This document shows positions 1 through 9,108 of a stretch of DNA of 64,000 nt, in pieces. The notes below the pieces were generated by a model. The model was not told the DNA's origin. It saw only the letters and a list, made by a program, of their open reading frames with translations, and made no database searches. The stretch comes from Streptomyces formicae. GTDB taxonomy: Bacteria; Actinomycetota; Actinomycetes; Streptomycetales; Streptomycetaceae. The translations under genes were made by a program, and so were the position numbers. Each line of letters starts with the position of its first letter. Positions within the stretch are counted from its first letter, which is position 1. The stretch lies in NCBI RefSeq assembly GCF_022647665.1, contig NZ_CP071872.1, positions 1,116,001-1,180,000 of the forward strand, written 5' to 3'.

Positions 1-783
1 TACCGGGTCGCTGTCTCGCGTGGTGCGACCTTGCTGACGAAGGGGTTGTTCCCGCGCGCCCTGCGCGGGATCAGCGACCCGATGAGCGGCTTCTTCGCGA
101 TACGCCGCGCCGCCGTGACCGCCGATGCGCTGAAGCCGCTGGGCTACAAGATCCTGCTGGAGCTGGCCGTACGCTGCCGGCCCACCGCCGTCGCCGAGGT
201 GCCGTTCGTCTTCCAGGACCGCTTCGCCGGCGAGTCCAAGTCGACGGCGAAGGAAGGCGCGCGCTTCCTGCGGCACCTGGTCGAGCTGCGCACCGCCTCC
301 GCCCCGGCCCGCATGGTCGCCTTCGGGCTGATCGGGCTCACCGGCTTCGTCCCCAACCTGCTCGCGCTGCACGTGCTGTCCGGCGCGGGGCTGCACTATC
401 TGCCCGCCGAGATCGTCGCCAACCAGTTCGGCGTGGTGTGGAACTTCCTCCTCATCGAGGTGCTGCTCTTCCGCGACCGGCGCCACCACCGGCACTGGGC
501 GGACCGCGTGGGCCGGTTCGCACTGCTCGCCAACGCCGATCTCGTCCTGCGCATCCCGCTGATCGCCCTGCTCGTGGGCGAGTTCGGGCTCGCGGTGCTG
601 CCCGCCACCACGCTGGCGCTGCTCACCACCTTCGTCCTGCGCTTCGCCGGGACCGAAGCGCTGGTCTACCTGCCGCATCGCAGGAGCCGGGCGCCAAGGA
701 GGACGTCGAGGAGCGCCTCAAGGAGGACGTCAAGAAGCGCCTCAAGGAGCACGTCAAAGAGCGCATCGAGGAGCACCCCATGA
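1..783 (+). CDS. Glycosyltransferase C-terminal part with GtrA-like membrane domain (5' end outside window)
   Basis: The frame is open from base 1, so the start lies upstream. The visible 260 residues begin with the end of a GT2 (dolichol-phosphate-mannose-synthase-like) catalytic domain (ISDPMSGFFAIRR) and continue into a GtrA-like domain of about four membrane helices (for example MVAFGLIGLTGFVPNLLALHVL). Such proteins transfer sugars to polyprenyl phosphate or move polyprenyl-sugars across the membrane. The last 28 residues are an Arg/Ser-rich tail encoded by a 24-base tandem repeat (696-779). The TGA stop overlaps the next start (ATGA), so the two genes are probably translationally coupled. 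The family call is firm; the substrate cannot be told. Confidence 0.85.
   Translation, partial: YRVAVSRGATLLTKGLFPRALRGISDPMSGFFAIRRAAVTADALKPLGYKILLELAVRCRPTAVAEVPFVFQDRFAGESKSTAKEGARFLRHLVELRTASAPARMVAFGLIGLTGFVPNLLALHVLSGAGLHYLPAEIVANQFGVVWNFLLIEVLLFRDRRHHRHWADRVGRFALLANADLVLRIPLIALLVGEFGLAVLPATTLALLTTFVLRFAGTEALVYLPHRRSRAPRRTSRSASRRTSRSASRSTSKSASRSTP
696..779 (+). repeat. 24-base tandem repeat (3.5 copies) at a gene junction
   Basis: Three 24-base units start at 696, 720 and 744, followed by a half unit at 768. In the frame of the upstream gene they encode an Arg/Ser tail. In the frame of the downstream gene they would read as a charged amphipathic helix running into its Met. The downstream signal peptide clearly starts at 780, so the second reading is probably not used. 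Confidence 0.7.
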
Positions 784-3260
784 AACGCCTTGTGAAGCGA
801 AAGAGAAGGACAGCCCTGCTCGCCGTCGCTGCCATGACCGCCGGCCTCCTCCTCTCCGCCCAGCAGCCCGCCACCGCCGGCCCGAACCTCGTCAAGAACC
901 CCGGCTTCGAAACCCCCGGCACCGGCACTGGCACCGGCATGCCGTCCTGCTGGTCGAAGTCCGGCTGGGGCGACAACGACTTCGCCTTCACCACGACCAC
1001 CGACGCCCACTCCGGCAGCGCCGCCATGAAGGTCGAGCTGACCCGCCGCGTCGACGGCGACCGCAAGGCCCTCATCACCGAGTCCGCCGCCTGCGCCCCG
1101 CAGGTGGTCCCGGAGCGGCAGTACGACCTGTCGTTCTGGTACAAGTCGACGACCCCGGACACCGCCCTCACCCTCTTCCGCCACGACACCACCGCGGGCT
1201 GGCAGTACTGGACCGACCTGCGCGTCCTCCCGATGGAGGGGGACTGGACCCGCTCCGAGGTCCGTACGCCCGCCATCCCGCCGGGCACGGACCAGATCAC
1301 CTGGGGCGTCTCCGTCTTCGGCACCGGCAGCGTCACCACGGACGACTACGCGATGGAGGAGGTCGCGCCGCCGGCACCCGACCCGGTGTGCACGGGCACC
1401 CCGGAGGAGTGCGCCAAGGGCAGGTGGGACGTCATGCCCACACAGAACCCGGTGCGTTCGATGCACTCGGTGGTGCTGCACAACGGCAAGGTGCTGCTCA
1501 TCGCGGGCTCGGGCAACGACCAGACGATGTTCGAGGCGGGCACCTTCACCTCCGCCGTGTACGACCCGGTGGCGGGCACGTACAAGAACGTCCCCACGCC
1601 CGCCGACATGTTCTGCGCCGGCCATGTCCAGCTCTCCGACGGCCGCGTGCTCGTGATGAGCGGCAACAAGGGCTACCCGTCCGCCGACGGCACCATCGGC
1701 TACCAGGGCCTGAAGGACTCGTACATCTTCGACCCGGTGACCGAGACCTACACGCGCACGAACGACATGAACGGCGGTCACTGGTACCCGTCGGCGACGA
1801 TCCTCGGCAACGGCGACGTCATCTCCTTCGGCGGGCTGAAGGAGGACTCCACGGGCAATGTGACGGCGGAGAGGTTCTCGGCCGCCGAGAACAAGTGGCT
1901 GCCGCTGCACCAGACCAACCAGACCTGGTCGTTCTGGGGCCTGTACCCGTCGATGATCCTGATGCAGGACGGCCGGCTCTTCTACTCCGGCAGCCATGTC
2001 TTCGGCAACGGCACCCCGGGCACCGGCGCCTCCGTCTACGACTACGACGCCAACACCATCACCGACGTCCCGGGCCTGCGGAACAAGGACCAGCGCGACG
2101 AGAGCGCCAGCGTCCTGCTGCCCCCGGCACAGGACCAGCGGGTCCTCACGATCGGCGGCGGCAACAACGAGACCAACCCGGCGGCCAACCGCCTCACCGA
2201 CCTCATCGACCTCAAGGAGCCGGACCCGCGGTACACGGCGGGCCCGCCGCTCCCGCAGGGCCTGGTCGACCAGGGCCAGGGCAAGCGCCCGCAGACCGGC
2301 GACGAGGGCAAGATGTTCGTCTCGGCGGTGCTGCTGCCGGACGGCAAGGTCCTGGAGACCGGCGGCGGACTGCACGACCGCGCCGACCCGGTGTACGAGG
2401 CGTCGTTCTTCGACCCGGTCACCAACACGTACGAGCCGGGGCTCGCGGCCGACCCGATCCCGCGGACGTACCACTCGTCGGCGTTCCTGCTGCCCGACGG
2501 CCGGGTGATGGCCGTCGGCGACAACCCGGGCAACGGCACGTACAACCACAACGTGTCGGTCTACACCCCGCCGTACCTCCTCAAGGGCCCCCGCCCGCGC
2601 ATCACTTCGGTGATCGACAAGGAGTGGCAGTACGGCGACACGCAGCGGATCACCGTCGACCGGCCGATCGCCAAGGCGGAGCTGATCCGGCCGGCGGCCG
2701 TCACCCACTCGTCCGACCCGAACCAGCGCTTCGTGGACCTGCCGATGAGCGTCCTCGGCGACACGACGGTCGACCTGAACGTCACCGGCAACCCGAACCT
2801 CGCCCCGCCCGGCTGGTACATGCTCTTCGGCGTCGACGCCAACGGGGTGCCGACGGTGGCCGAGTGGGTGCACCTGGGCGGCGGCCCCGCGACGGCGCAG
2901 GCCGCAGCGTCGTCGGCGCATGTCCACGACTTCGCGAACGACCTCGCCGAGTCGCCGAGGAAGAACGGCGGGAAGCGGGCGTCGGCACCGGTCAGCCCGC
3001 AGGTCGCGGGCTGTGACCGGCACTACGGCTCGGCGAACGTCTGTGTGCCGCTCGCCTTCCCGGAGCCGGTGAAGGCGACGACGAAGTCCCGCTGCGAGTG
3101 GCTGACGGCGCACGGCTACGGCCGGCTGAAGGTCAACGGCAAGGACGACCCGCTGCGGCTCGACCCGGACCGGGACGGCAGAACCTGCGGAAAGGGCGAC
3201 CTCGCCAAGGACCGCAGCAGGGACCTCGCCAAGGGCCCCAGCAGGAGCCTCAGAAGGTGA
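780..3260 (+). CDS. Secreted galactose-oxidase-like copper radical oxidase with N-terminal carbohydrate-binding-like domain
   Basis: 826 aa. Start 780 gives a typical signal peptide (Met-Lys-Arg..., hydrophobic core, Ala-X-Ala at about residue 33). Residues about 35-190 look like a CBM4/9-type beta-sandwich (NLVKNPGFETPG). About 200-600 is a kelch/galactose oxidase propeller, and about 600-700 a DUF1929-like C-terminal domain. Residues matching the copper site and Tyr-Cys cofactor of galactose oxidase are present: C279 (MFCAGH), Y336 (HWYPSA), Y564-H565 (RTYHSSA) and H643 (THSSDPNQ). The last 100 residues carry an Excalibur-like Cys/Asp motif (DPDRDGRTCG). It probably oxidises primary alcohols of extracellular glycans and releases H2O2. 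It is coupled to the preceding glycosyltransferase, a pairing reminiscent of GlxA with CslA, but that enzyme differs from this one. Confidence 0.85.
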   Translation: MKRLVKRKRRTALLAVAAMTAGLLLSAQQPATAGPNLVKNPGFETPGTGTGTGMPSCWSKSGWGDNDFAFTTTTDAHSGSAAMKVELTRRVDGDRKALITESAACAPQVVPERQYDLSFWYKSTTPDTALTLFRHDTTAGWQYWTDLRVLPMEGDWTRSEVRTPAIPPGTDQITWGVSVFGTGSVTTDDYAMEEVAPPAPDPVCTGTPEECAKGRWDVMPTQNPVRSMHSVVLHNGKVLLIAGSGNDQTMFEAGTFTSAVYDPVAGTYKNVPTPADMFCAGHVQLSDGRVLVMSGNKGYPSADGTIGYQGLKDSYIFDPVTETYTRTNDMNGGHWYPSATILGNGDVISFGGLKEDSTGNVTAERFSAAENKWLPLHQTNQTWSFWGLYPSMILMQDGRLFYSGSHVFGNGTPGTGASVYDYDANTITDVPGLRNKDQRDESASVLLPPAQDQRVLTIGGGNNETNPAANRLTDLIDLKEPDPRYTAGPPLPQGLVDQGQGKRPQTGDEGKMFVSAVLLPDGKVLETGGGLHDRADPVYEASFFDPVTNTYEPGLAADPIPRTYHSSAFLLPDGRVMAVGDNPGNGTYNHNVSVYTPPYLLKGPRPRITSVIDKEWQYGDTQRITVDRPIAKAELIRPAAVTHSSDPNQRFVDLPMSVLGDTTVDLNVTGNPNLAPPGWYMLFGVDANGVPTVAEWVHLGGGPATAQAAASSAHVHDFANDLAESPRKNGGKRASAPVSPQVAGCDRHYGSANVCVPLAFPEPVKATTKSRCEWLTAHGYGRLKVNGKDDPLRLDPDRDGRTCGKGDLAKDRSRDLAKGPSRSLRR

Positions 3261-3885
3261 GACCGCCCTTGAGGGTGTCCAGCGTGCGGTTGACGAGCGC
3301 GACCAGATCGTCCTTCTGGTCGCGCTCGGCCCAGTAGAGCATCGCCTCGCGCAGCGCGCCCATCACCGACGCGGTGAACACCCGGACCTCCAGGTCGTCG
3401 GGGTCGCGCCCGGCCCGGTCGGCGATCGGGCGGGCCAGCAGCTGCGAGGTCTCGGCCATGGTCTCGGCCATCCGGGCGCGGAGCGCGGGCACTTCGGCCA
3501 TGAGCTTCGTGCGCTGGTACATCTCCTGGGGCTCGGTGCGGAGGATCTCGGCGACCGCGCCGGTGAGGATGATGCGGAGTGATTCCAGCGGTGGCTCGTC
3601 GGCGGGCCGTGCCCGGAGCACCTGCGCCATGACCGGGTCGTACTCGTCGGTCAGGACGATGTCTTCCTTGGTGGGGAAGTAGCGGAAGACGGTGGACGGG
3701 GAGACCTCGGCCGCCGCCGCGATCTGGTCGATGGTGGTCGCGTCGTACCCCTGCTCGGCGATCAGCCGGTACGTGGCCCGGCGGATCGCCTGCCGGGTCT
3801 TCAGCTTCTTGCGCTCACGCAGCCCCATCGGGGGCTGGGGTGCTGCGAGCGGCGGGTGGTGTGCGGAGGCGGCCATGGGTGTCAT
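3250..3885 (-). CDS. TetR-family transcriptional regulator
   Basis: 211 aa from the ATG at 3885; later ATGs at 3876 and 3828 are possible. The N-terminal HTH is canonical for TetR (TRQAIRRATYRLIAEQGYDATTIDQIAAAAEVSPSTVFRYFPTKED split over two helices), and the C-terminal ligand-binding half is all-alpha and unassignable. The gene is convergent with the oxidase gene, overlapping it by 11 bases. Its ATG overlaps the stop of a 10-codon upstream reading frame with a strong ribosome site, so translation may be coupled. It lies downstream of the frameshifted hemolysin III gene on the same strand, separated by a hairpin. Confidence 0.88.
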   Translation of the reverse strand: MTPMAASAHHPPLAAPQPPMGLRERKKLKTRQAIRRATYRLIAEQGYDATTIDQIAAAAEVSPSTVFRYFPTKEDIVLTDEYDPVMAQVLRARPADEPPLESLRIILTGAVAEILRTEPQEMYQRTKLMAEVPALRARMAETMAETSQLLARPIADRAGRDPDDLEVRVFTASVMGALREAMLYWAERDQKDDLVALVNRTLDTLKGGLTF

Positions 3886-3914
3886 TGTCGGACATCCACC
3901 GAAGCCCCGGCCAT
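3882..3914 (-). other. Possible 10-codon leader ORF coupled to the TetR gene
   Basis: Reading the minus strand, a GGAGG sits 10 bases before an ATG at 3914. The frame MAGASVDVRQ ends in a TGA that overlaps the TetR ATG (ATGA). The TetR start itself has no ribosome site, so this short frame may load ribosomes for it. No peptide function is claimed. Confidence 0.35.
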
Positions 3915-3988
3915 GCCCGGCACGCCTCCTTCTGATTGTCACCGCCAAGTGGAACCGACTCTCAAAATAGAGCTGACGTCAATACGAC

Positions 3989-4020
3989 GGAGGGCCCGCG
4001 GCTGCTGCCGCGGGCCCTCC
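3989..4020. terminator. Hairpin with 13-bp perfect stem
   Basis: Arms 3989-4001 and 4008-4020 are exact complements with the six-base loop CTGCTG. It lies just after the hemolysin III reading frame (stop 4045) and before the TetR gene on the same strand, so it probably limits read-through. There is no U-tract, as is common in Streptomyces. Confidence 0.7.
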
Positions 4021-4044
4021 GGAAGGGGATCGGGGTCGTGTTGC

Positions 4045-4721
4045 TCAGGCGTGCTGGTAGGCCACGAGCGAGATGCCGACGTAGTGGACGACGAAGGCCG
4101 CCAGCGTGAGGGAGTGGAACACCTCGTGGAAGCCGAACCAGCGCGGTGACGGGTTCGGCTTCTTCATGCCGTAGACGACGCCGCCCGCGCTGTAGAGCAG
4201 CCCGCCCACGATCACGAGCACGAGCACCGCGATCCCGCCGGTGCGCAGGAAGTCGGGCAGGAAGAAGACGGCGGCCCAGCCCATCGCGATGTAGCAGGGC
4301 GTATAGAGCCAGCGCGGGGCGCCGACCCAGAACACCCGGAACGCGATCCCCGCAACCGCAGCCGCCCAGACCGCCCACAAGAGCACCCGCCCGGTGGAGT
4401 CCGGAAGGAGTAGCAGGGTCAGCGGGGTATAGGTACCGGCGATGATCAGAAAAATGTTCGCGTGGTCGAGCCGGCGGAGGACGGCCGTCGCACGCGGGCC
4501 CCACTCCCCCGGTGGTACAGCGCGCTCACGCCGAAGAGCAGGCAGGCCGTGAGCACGTAGATGCCGCAGGCGATCCGGCCGCGCGTCGAGTCCGCGAGCG
4601 CGGTGAGCACGATCCCTGCGACGAGCACGGCGGGAAACATCCCCGCGTGCAGCCACCCCCGCAGCCTCGGCTTCAGTGGCGGCGGGTCGATCTCGGTCAC
4701 GTCGGGCGCGGCTGCTGTCAT
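4045..4721 (-). pseudogene. Hemolysin III / PAQR-family membrane protein, frameshifted
   Basis: The N-terminal half (from ATG 4721, MTAAAPDVTEIDPPPLK..., first membrane segments, to SALYHRG) and the C-terminal half (WGPRATAVLRRLDHANIFL, then five hydrophobic segments to the stop at 4045) are in different frames. The family expects SALYHRG followed by a Trp and RLDHANIFLIIAGTYTP, so the two halves are one protein. The switch occurs at a run of five C (4506-4510, plus strand); one extra C would restore a protein of about 225 aa. It is either a true phase-variation or decay event, or a homopolymer sequencing error. PAQR proteins of this type are seven-helix membrane proteins linked to lipid homeostasis. 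Confidence 0.8.
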
Positions 4722-4729
4722 GGCGGCAT

Positions 4730-4753
4730 GTTACCTACGCTTCCGTAGGTAAC
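4730..4753. promoter_or_regulatory. Perfect 10+4+10 palindrome, likely operator of the hemolysin III gene
   Basis: Arms GTTACCTACG (4730-4739) and CGTAGGTAAC (4744-4753) flank CTTC. It ends 9 bases upstream of the ATG at 4721, where a repressor would block the promoter. The size and symmetry fit a TetR-family operator. The nearby TetR (3250-3885) is a candidate, but no copy of the palindrome lies before that gene. Confidence 0.6.
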
Positions 4754-4982
4754 AGCAGACGTAAGCGGCGGACGCGGGACGGCGGACCGGACGGCGGGCG
4801 CGGGCAGTGGACACAAGTGGCGATGCTCACGTGAGAGGTCCTCTGGACATATGGGCACACTCCGCGGATGATCAGATGAGTGCGGTCGGCACCGGATGAG
4901 CGCCAGTAGATCAGTGCAGTGAAGCATCCGGGTCGCAGCCCCCACGGGGCAACAACCTCAAACCCCTCATTTAGGAGCGATC

Positions 4983-6818
4983 GTGGCGCGCGAATTCGCG
5001 GCTCCCAGCACCGTCCCCACCCATCACCAGGAACTGATCGCCTGGGTCGACGAGATCGCAGAGATCACGCAGCCCGACCGGGTGGTCTGGTGCGACGGCT
5101 CCGAGGCCGAGTACGACCGGCTGAGCGAGGAACTCGTCGCGAAGGGCACGTTCAAGAAGCTGGACCCGATCAAGCGCCCGAACTCCTACTACGCCGCGTC
5201 CGACCCGACCGACGTCGCGCGCGTCGAGGACCGCACCTTCATCTGCTCCGAGAACGAGGCGGACGCCGGCCCCACGAACCACTGGAAGGCCCCGGCGGAG
5301 ATGCGCGACATCTTCACCGGTGAGCAGGGAGTCTTCCGCGGCTCGATGCGCGGCCGGACGATGTACGTCGTCCCGTTCTGCATGGGCCCGCTCGGTTCGC
5401 CGCTCTCCGCGCTCGGCGTCGAGATCACCGACTCCGCGTACGTCGCCGTCTCCATGCGCACCATGACCCGCATGGGCCAGGCCGTCCTCGACGAGCTCGG
5501 CGACGACGGCTTCTTCGTGAAGGCCGTCCACACCCTGGGCGCGCCGCTGGAGCCCGGCCAGGAGGACGTGCCGTGGCCGTGCAACAGCACGAAGTACATC
5601 TCGCACTTCCCTGAGACCCGCGAGATCTGGTCCTACGGCTCCGGCTACGGCGGCAACGCGCTGCTCGGCAAGAAGTGCTACGCCCTGCGCATCGCCTCCG
5701 TCATGGCCCGCGACGAGGGCTGGCTCGCCGAGCACATGCTCATCCTCAAGCTGACCCCGCCGCAGGGCGAGGCGAAGTACGTCGCCGCCGCCTTCCCGTC
5801 CGCCTGCGGCAAGACCAACCTCGCCATGCTGGAGCCCACGATCTCCGGCTGGAGCGTCGAGACGATCGGCGACGACATCGCCTGGATGCGGTTCGGCGAG
5901 GACGGCCGGCTCTACGCGATCAACCCCGAGGCGGGCTTCTTCGGCGTCGCGCCCGGCACCGGTGAGCACACCAACGCCAACGCCATGAAGACGCTGTGGG
6001 GCAACTCCGTCTTCACGAACGTCGCGCTGACCGACGACGGCGACGTGTGGTGGGAGGGCATGACCGAGGACCTGCCCAAGCACCTCACGGACTGGAAGGG
6101 CAACGACTGGACGCCGGACTCCGAGACCCCGGCCGCCCACCCCAACGCCCGCTTCACCGTCCCCGCCGGCCAGTGCCCGATCATCGCCCCCGAGTGGGAG
6201 GACCCGAAGGGCGTGCCGATCTCGGCGATCCTCTTCGGCGGCCGCCGCGCCTCGGCCGTCCCGCTGGTGACCGAGTCCTTCGACTGGCAGCACGGCGTCT
6301 TCCTCGGCGCGAACGTGGCGAGCGAGAAGACCGCCGCCGCCGAGGGCAAGGTCGGCGAGCTGCGCCGCGACCCGTTCGCGATGCTCCCGTTCTGCGGCTA
6401 CAACATGGGCGACTACATGGCCCACTGGCTCAAGGTCGGCCGCACCGCCACCGAGCAGGGTGACGCCGCGAAGCTCCCGAAGATCTACTACGTCAACTGG
6501 TTCCGCAAGAACGACGCCGGCAAGTTCGTCTGGCCCGGCTTCGGCGAGAACAGCCGCGTCCTGAAGTGGATCGTGGAGCGCCTGGAGGGCAAGGCCGAGG
6601 GCGTCGAGACCCCGATCGGCATCCTCCCGACGAAGGCCGCCCTCGACACCGACGGCCTCGACCTCGCCGAGGAGGACCTGGACTTCCTCCTCAAGGTCGA
6701 CACCGACATCTGGCGCGAGGAGGCGGCGCTGGTCCCCGAGCACCTCAACACCTTCGGCGACCACACCCCGAAGGAGCTCTGGGACGAGTACCGCGCACTG
6801 GTCGCCCGCCTGGGCTGA
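4983..6818 (+). CDS. pckG: Phosphoenolpyruvate carboxykinase (GTP)
   Basis: 611 aa, the usual length of GTP-type PEPCK. The GTG start at 4983 is preceded by TAGGAGCGA. The enzyme converts oxaloacetate plus GTP to PEP, CO2 and GDP, the entry step of gluconeogenesis. The kinase-1a loop with the reactive cysteine is intact (PSACGKTN; C275, K277), as are the substrate-loop region ([18 protein letters not shown]) and the guanine pocket ([14 protein letters not shown]). It stands alone: a 230-base leader region upstream, a strong terminator downstream. Confidence 0.98.
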   Translation: MAREFAAPSTVPTHHQELIAWVDEIAEITQPDRVVWCDGSEAEYDRLSEELVAKGTFKKLDPIKRPNSYYAASDPTDVARVEDRTFICSENEADAGPTNHWKAPAEMRDIFTGEQGVFRGSMRGRTMYVVPFCMGPLGSPLSALGVEITDSAYVAVSMRTMTRMGQAVLDELGDDGFFVKAVHTLGAPLEPGQEDVPWPCNSTKYISHFPETREIWSYGSGYGGNALLGKKCYALRIASVMARDEGWLAEHMLILKLTPPQGEAKYVAAAFPSACGKTNLAMLEPTISGWSVETIGDDIAWMRFGEDGRLYAINPEAGFFGVAPGTGEHTNANAMKTLWGNSVFTNVALTDDGDVWWEGMTEDLPKHLTDWKGNDWTPDSETPAAHPNARFTVPAGQCPIIAPEWEDPKGVPISAILFGGRRASAVPLVTESFDWQHGVFLGANVASEKTAAAEGKVGELRRDPFAMLPFCGYNMGDYMAHWLKVGRTATEQGDAAKLPKIYYVNWFRKNDAGKFVWPGFGENSRVLKWIVERLEGKAEGVETPIGILPTKAALDTDGLDLAEEDLDFLLKVDTDIWREEAALVPEHLNTFGDHTPKELWDEYRALVARLG

Positions 6819-6839
6819 CCCCCGGTCCCCCTGCTGACA

Positions 6840-6894
6840 GGGCTGGGGCCCGCCCCCGTACAACGGCGTACGGTGGGCGGGCCCCAGCCCTTTT
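6840..6894 (+). terminator. Rho-independent terminator after pckG
   Basis: 16-bp perfect stem (6840-6855 with 6875-6890), an inner CCGTAC/GTACGG stem in the loop, and TTTT following. It is 22 bases past the pckG stop. Confidence 0.9.
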
Positions 6895-6920
6895 CGTGCG
6901 TGGTCGCACGACCGGCCGGG

Positions 6921-7544
6921 TCACTGGCTCCGGCCGCGGTCCTCCAAGTACCTCGTGTGGGTTTCCTGGCGGCGGGCCTCCTGGTCGCGGAGCGTTGTCG
7001 CGATGGACTCCGCCTCGGTGCGCAGCACGCCGAGTTGGCGTTCCAGGTGGCGTTCCGGGGGCTCGGTGCCCGGGTTGAGGCGGGTCCACCAGCGGGTGCG
7101 GGTGTAGGTGTCCACCGACTCCGGGATGTCCTGGCGGATCGCGCGGGAGAGGGCGTGGACCGCCTCGGGGTCCGTTGCGAGGGCGTCTGCCACCCAGCCA
7201 GGTTCCAGGAGGGCCGTGAGCATGGCGTCGAGTTCGGTGAGGCGGCCGGCCGCGGCGGGGGGCAGGTCGACCTCCGCCAGGTAGGCGCGCAGGCGGTCGA
7301 AGTCGACGCGGAGTTCGTCGAGTTGTTCGGCGGGCTCGGGGAAGCCGGGGGCCGACGGGCGTTCGGGTGGGGCGATGAGGGCGCCCGCGCCGTACAGGCC
7401 GGCGACGACGACGGGCCAGTGCGCGCCCGCCGTGCCCGCGAGCGTCAGGCTGAGGCCGACGAGGCCGCAGGCGCTGCCCGCCAGGTTCTTCTTCGAGCCG
7501 AGGTAGTCGAGCATCCGGCCGCCGCCGGTCCTACTGGTAGCCAC
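6921..7544 (-). CDS. Conserved hypothetical protein, last gene of telA operon
   Basis: 207 aa. Two hydrophobic stretches near the N-terminus (about residues 21-60, NLAGSACGLVGLSLTLAG and WPVVVAGLYGAGALIAPPE) suggest a membrane hairpin. The rest is acidic and helical and includes a likely coiled coil at about 165-200 (ERHLERQLGVLRTEAESIATTL). Its start overlaps the preceding gene by 14 bases, so it belongs to the same transcript. No named family was recognised with certainty; its place suggests a membrane partner of the TelA system. Confidence 0.75.
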   Translation of the reverse strand: MATSRTGGGRMLDYLGSKKNLAGSACGLVGLSLTLAGTAGAHWPVVVAGLYGAGALIAPPERPSAPGFPEPAEQLDELRVDFDRLRAYLAEVDLPPAAAGRLTELDAMLTALLEPGWVADALATDPEAVHALSRAIRQDIPESVDTYTRTRWWTRLNPGTEPPERHLERQLGVLRTEAESIATTLRDQEARRQETHTRYLEDRGRSQ

Positions 7545-9108
7545 GGATCTCCTCGAACGCTCCGTCCAGCGACCCCTTCTGCGCGCCGAAGAGCCGGCCG
7601 CCGGTGAGCCCGGCGATTTGCTCCAGCTCCCCGCGGTCGGAGTCCCCGAAGAGGATGGGGAAGACGGGGGTGTCGCGCAGCTGCCCCGGCGGCAGCCCCC
7701 GGTAGTACGTCTCGAAGCCCGCGGCGGAGGCGCCGGTCGTGTTCTCGCCGTCCGTCATCAGCACGATCGACGTGAACGCGTCCTGGCTGCCGCCTTCGGG
7801 CGTCTGCCCCAGGTAGCGGTAGGCGTGCAGCAGGCTCGTGAAGATCGCGGTGTCGCCGTGCGGCGACAGCTGGTTCACGTCCCGCTCGATCGCCTTCCGG
7901 GCCGCCTGCGGGTCGGACGGGTCGAGCGTGTGCGTGTACAGCGCCTTCACATCGGTGCCGAACGGCATCAGCGTCACCTCCTCCCGTTCCCGGAACTGCC
8001 CGGTCAGCCGCAGCAGCGCCTTCTCCAGCCCGTCCATGCGCTCGCCCTCCATCGACCCGGAGGTGTCGAGGACGTACACCGTGCGCGAGGGCCTGCGCAG
8101 CTTGTTCTCGTACGAGTCGAGGAGGCCGTCGGCGACGGACCGGCTGCCGGGGAAGGGGAGTTCGCGCCGCTGGCCGGTGGCGAGACCGGTGGCCGGGGGT
8201 ACGGAGGTGACGACGGGCCGGCGGAACGTCTTCTCCGTGATCGCCCGCTGCGCCTCCGGCGTCCGCAGGTACTCGGTCAGCGCCCTGCCGGCCTCGCGTG
8301 CCTCCCGGGGCGCGGACGTGAGCAGCGTGAAGGGGTAGTCGGCGGTCACCACGCCGTCCTTGGGGCGGATCACGGTCAGCCCGGTGGACATCAGGACGGA
8401 CTCGTAGTTGACGAGCGCGTCGACGGTCCCGCGGCGCTTGTACGTGGTGGCCAGCCAGCCGGAGGAGCCGGAGGTCAGCTTCTGTCCGGCGAAGAACTCC
8501 TTGAGCCGCGGCGTCGCCTTGGCCACGTCGGCGTCGGTGAGCGCGGACTGGGCGCCGGAGAGTGCGGAGGCCACCGAGATCAGCGCGGAGAAGCCGGAGT
8601 TGGACCGTTCGGGGTCGGTCATGCCGTACGTCAGCTTCCCGTCGGCGACGGCCCGGTGCAGTTGCGACCAGGTGACGTCGTCGGGCCGCCACCCGAGCTG
8701 CCGCAGCTTCTCCGGCTTGACGCCGATCGCGACCGGGGAGGTCATGACGGGTGTCTCGCTGCTGATCCGGCCGGTGCTCCCGGGGCGCAGCCGCAGATAG
8801 GCGTTGGATGCCAGCCACACGGCGTCGTACTGCCCGTCCGCCTTCCCCGACACGATCTGCTCGACGGCGTCCAGCGTCCCGGCCCAGGTGGGCCGCACGG
8901 TGACGCCGGTCTTTGCGGCGGCCGCGTCGAGCACGGGCTTCATGTCGCTGAGCTCGCTGCTCGCGAGCACGCGGAGGGTGCCGGGGCGGTACTCGGTGCC
9001 CGTCGGCTCCTCGGTGGGTCCGGCGTCCGGTGTGGTGCATCCGGCACCGACGGTCATGGTGAGCGCGGCGAGTGCGGCCGCTGCCCACAGGCGGGTACGG
9101 GGTCTCAT
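7531..9108 (-). CDS. Lipoprotein with solute-binding-like domain and von Willebrand factor A domain
   Basis: 525 aa. The start at 9108 overlaps the telA stop (ATGA). It has a lipoprotein signal with Cys24 (TVGAGC). Residues about 40-300 read like a periplasmic-binding-protein fold (ELSDMKPVLDAAAAKTGVTVRP...YDAVWLASNAYLRL, later FEVL-type PKDGVVTADYPFTLL). About 315-525 is a VWA domain with an intact metal site (VLDTSGSMEGERM, DGENTTG). Extracellular binding plus VWA suggests a surface protein-protein or metal-sensing role. It is encoded with TelA and a second binding-protein-like gene, so the three probably form one envelope complex. Confidence 0.85.
   Translation of the reverse strand: MRPRTRLWAAAALAALTMTVGAGCTTPDAGPTEEPTGTEYRPGTLRVLASSELSDMKPVLDAAAAKTGVTVRPTWAGTLDAVEQIVSGKADGQYDAVWLASNAYLRLRPGSTGRISSETPVMTSPVAIGVKPEKLRQLGWRPDDVTWSQLHRAVADGKLTYGMTDPERSNSGFSALISVASALSGAQSALTDADVAKATPRLKEFFAGQKLTSGSSGWLATTYKRRGTVDALVNYESVLMSTGLTVIRPKDGVVTADYPFTLLTSAPREAREAGRALTEYLRTPEAQRAITEKTFRRPVVTSVPPATGLATGQRRELPFPGSRSVADGLLDSYENKLRRPSRTVYVLDTSGSMEGERMDGLEKALLRLTGQFREREEVTLMPFGTDVKALYTHTLDPSDPQAARKAIERDVNQLSPHGDTAIFTSLLHAYRYLGQTPEGGSQDAFTSIVLMTDGENTTGASAAGFETYYRGLPPGQLRDTPVFPILFGDSDRGELEQIAGLTGGRLFGAQKGSLDGAFEEIRGYQ

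Noticed and set aside
438..779. Upstream extension of the oxidase gene frame
   Set aside because: The signal peptide starts cleanly at 780 and the sequence before it is the shifted reading of the glycosyltransferase gene.
4971..6863. 630-codon open frame antisense to pckG
   Set aside because: It mirrors the coding gene; its sequence is Val/Gly/Arg/Leu-rich shadow sequence with no domain, as expected opposite a GC-rich gene.
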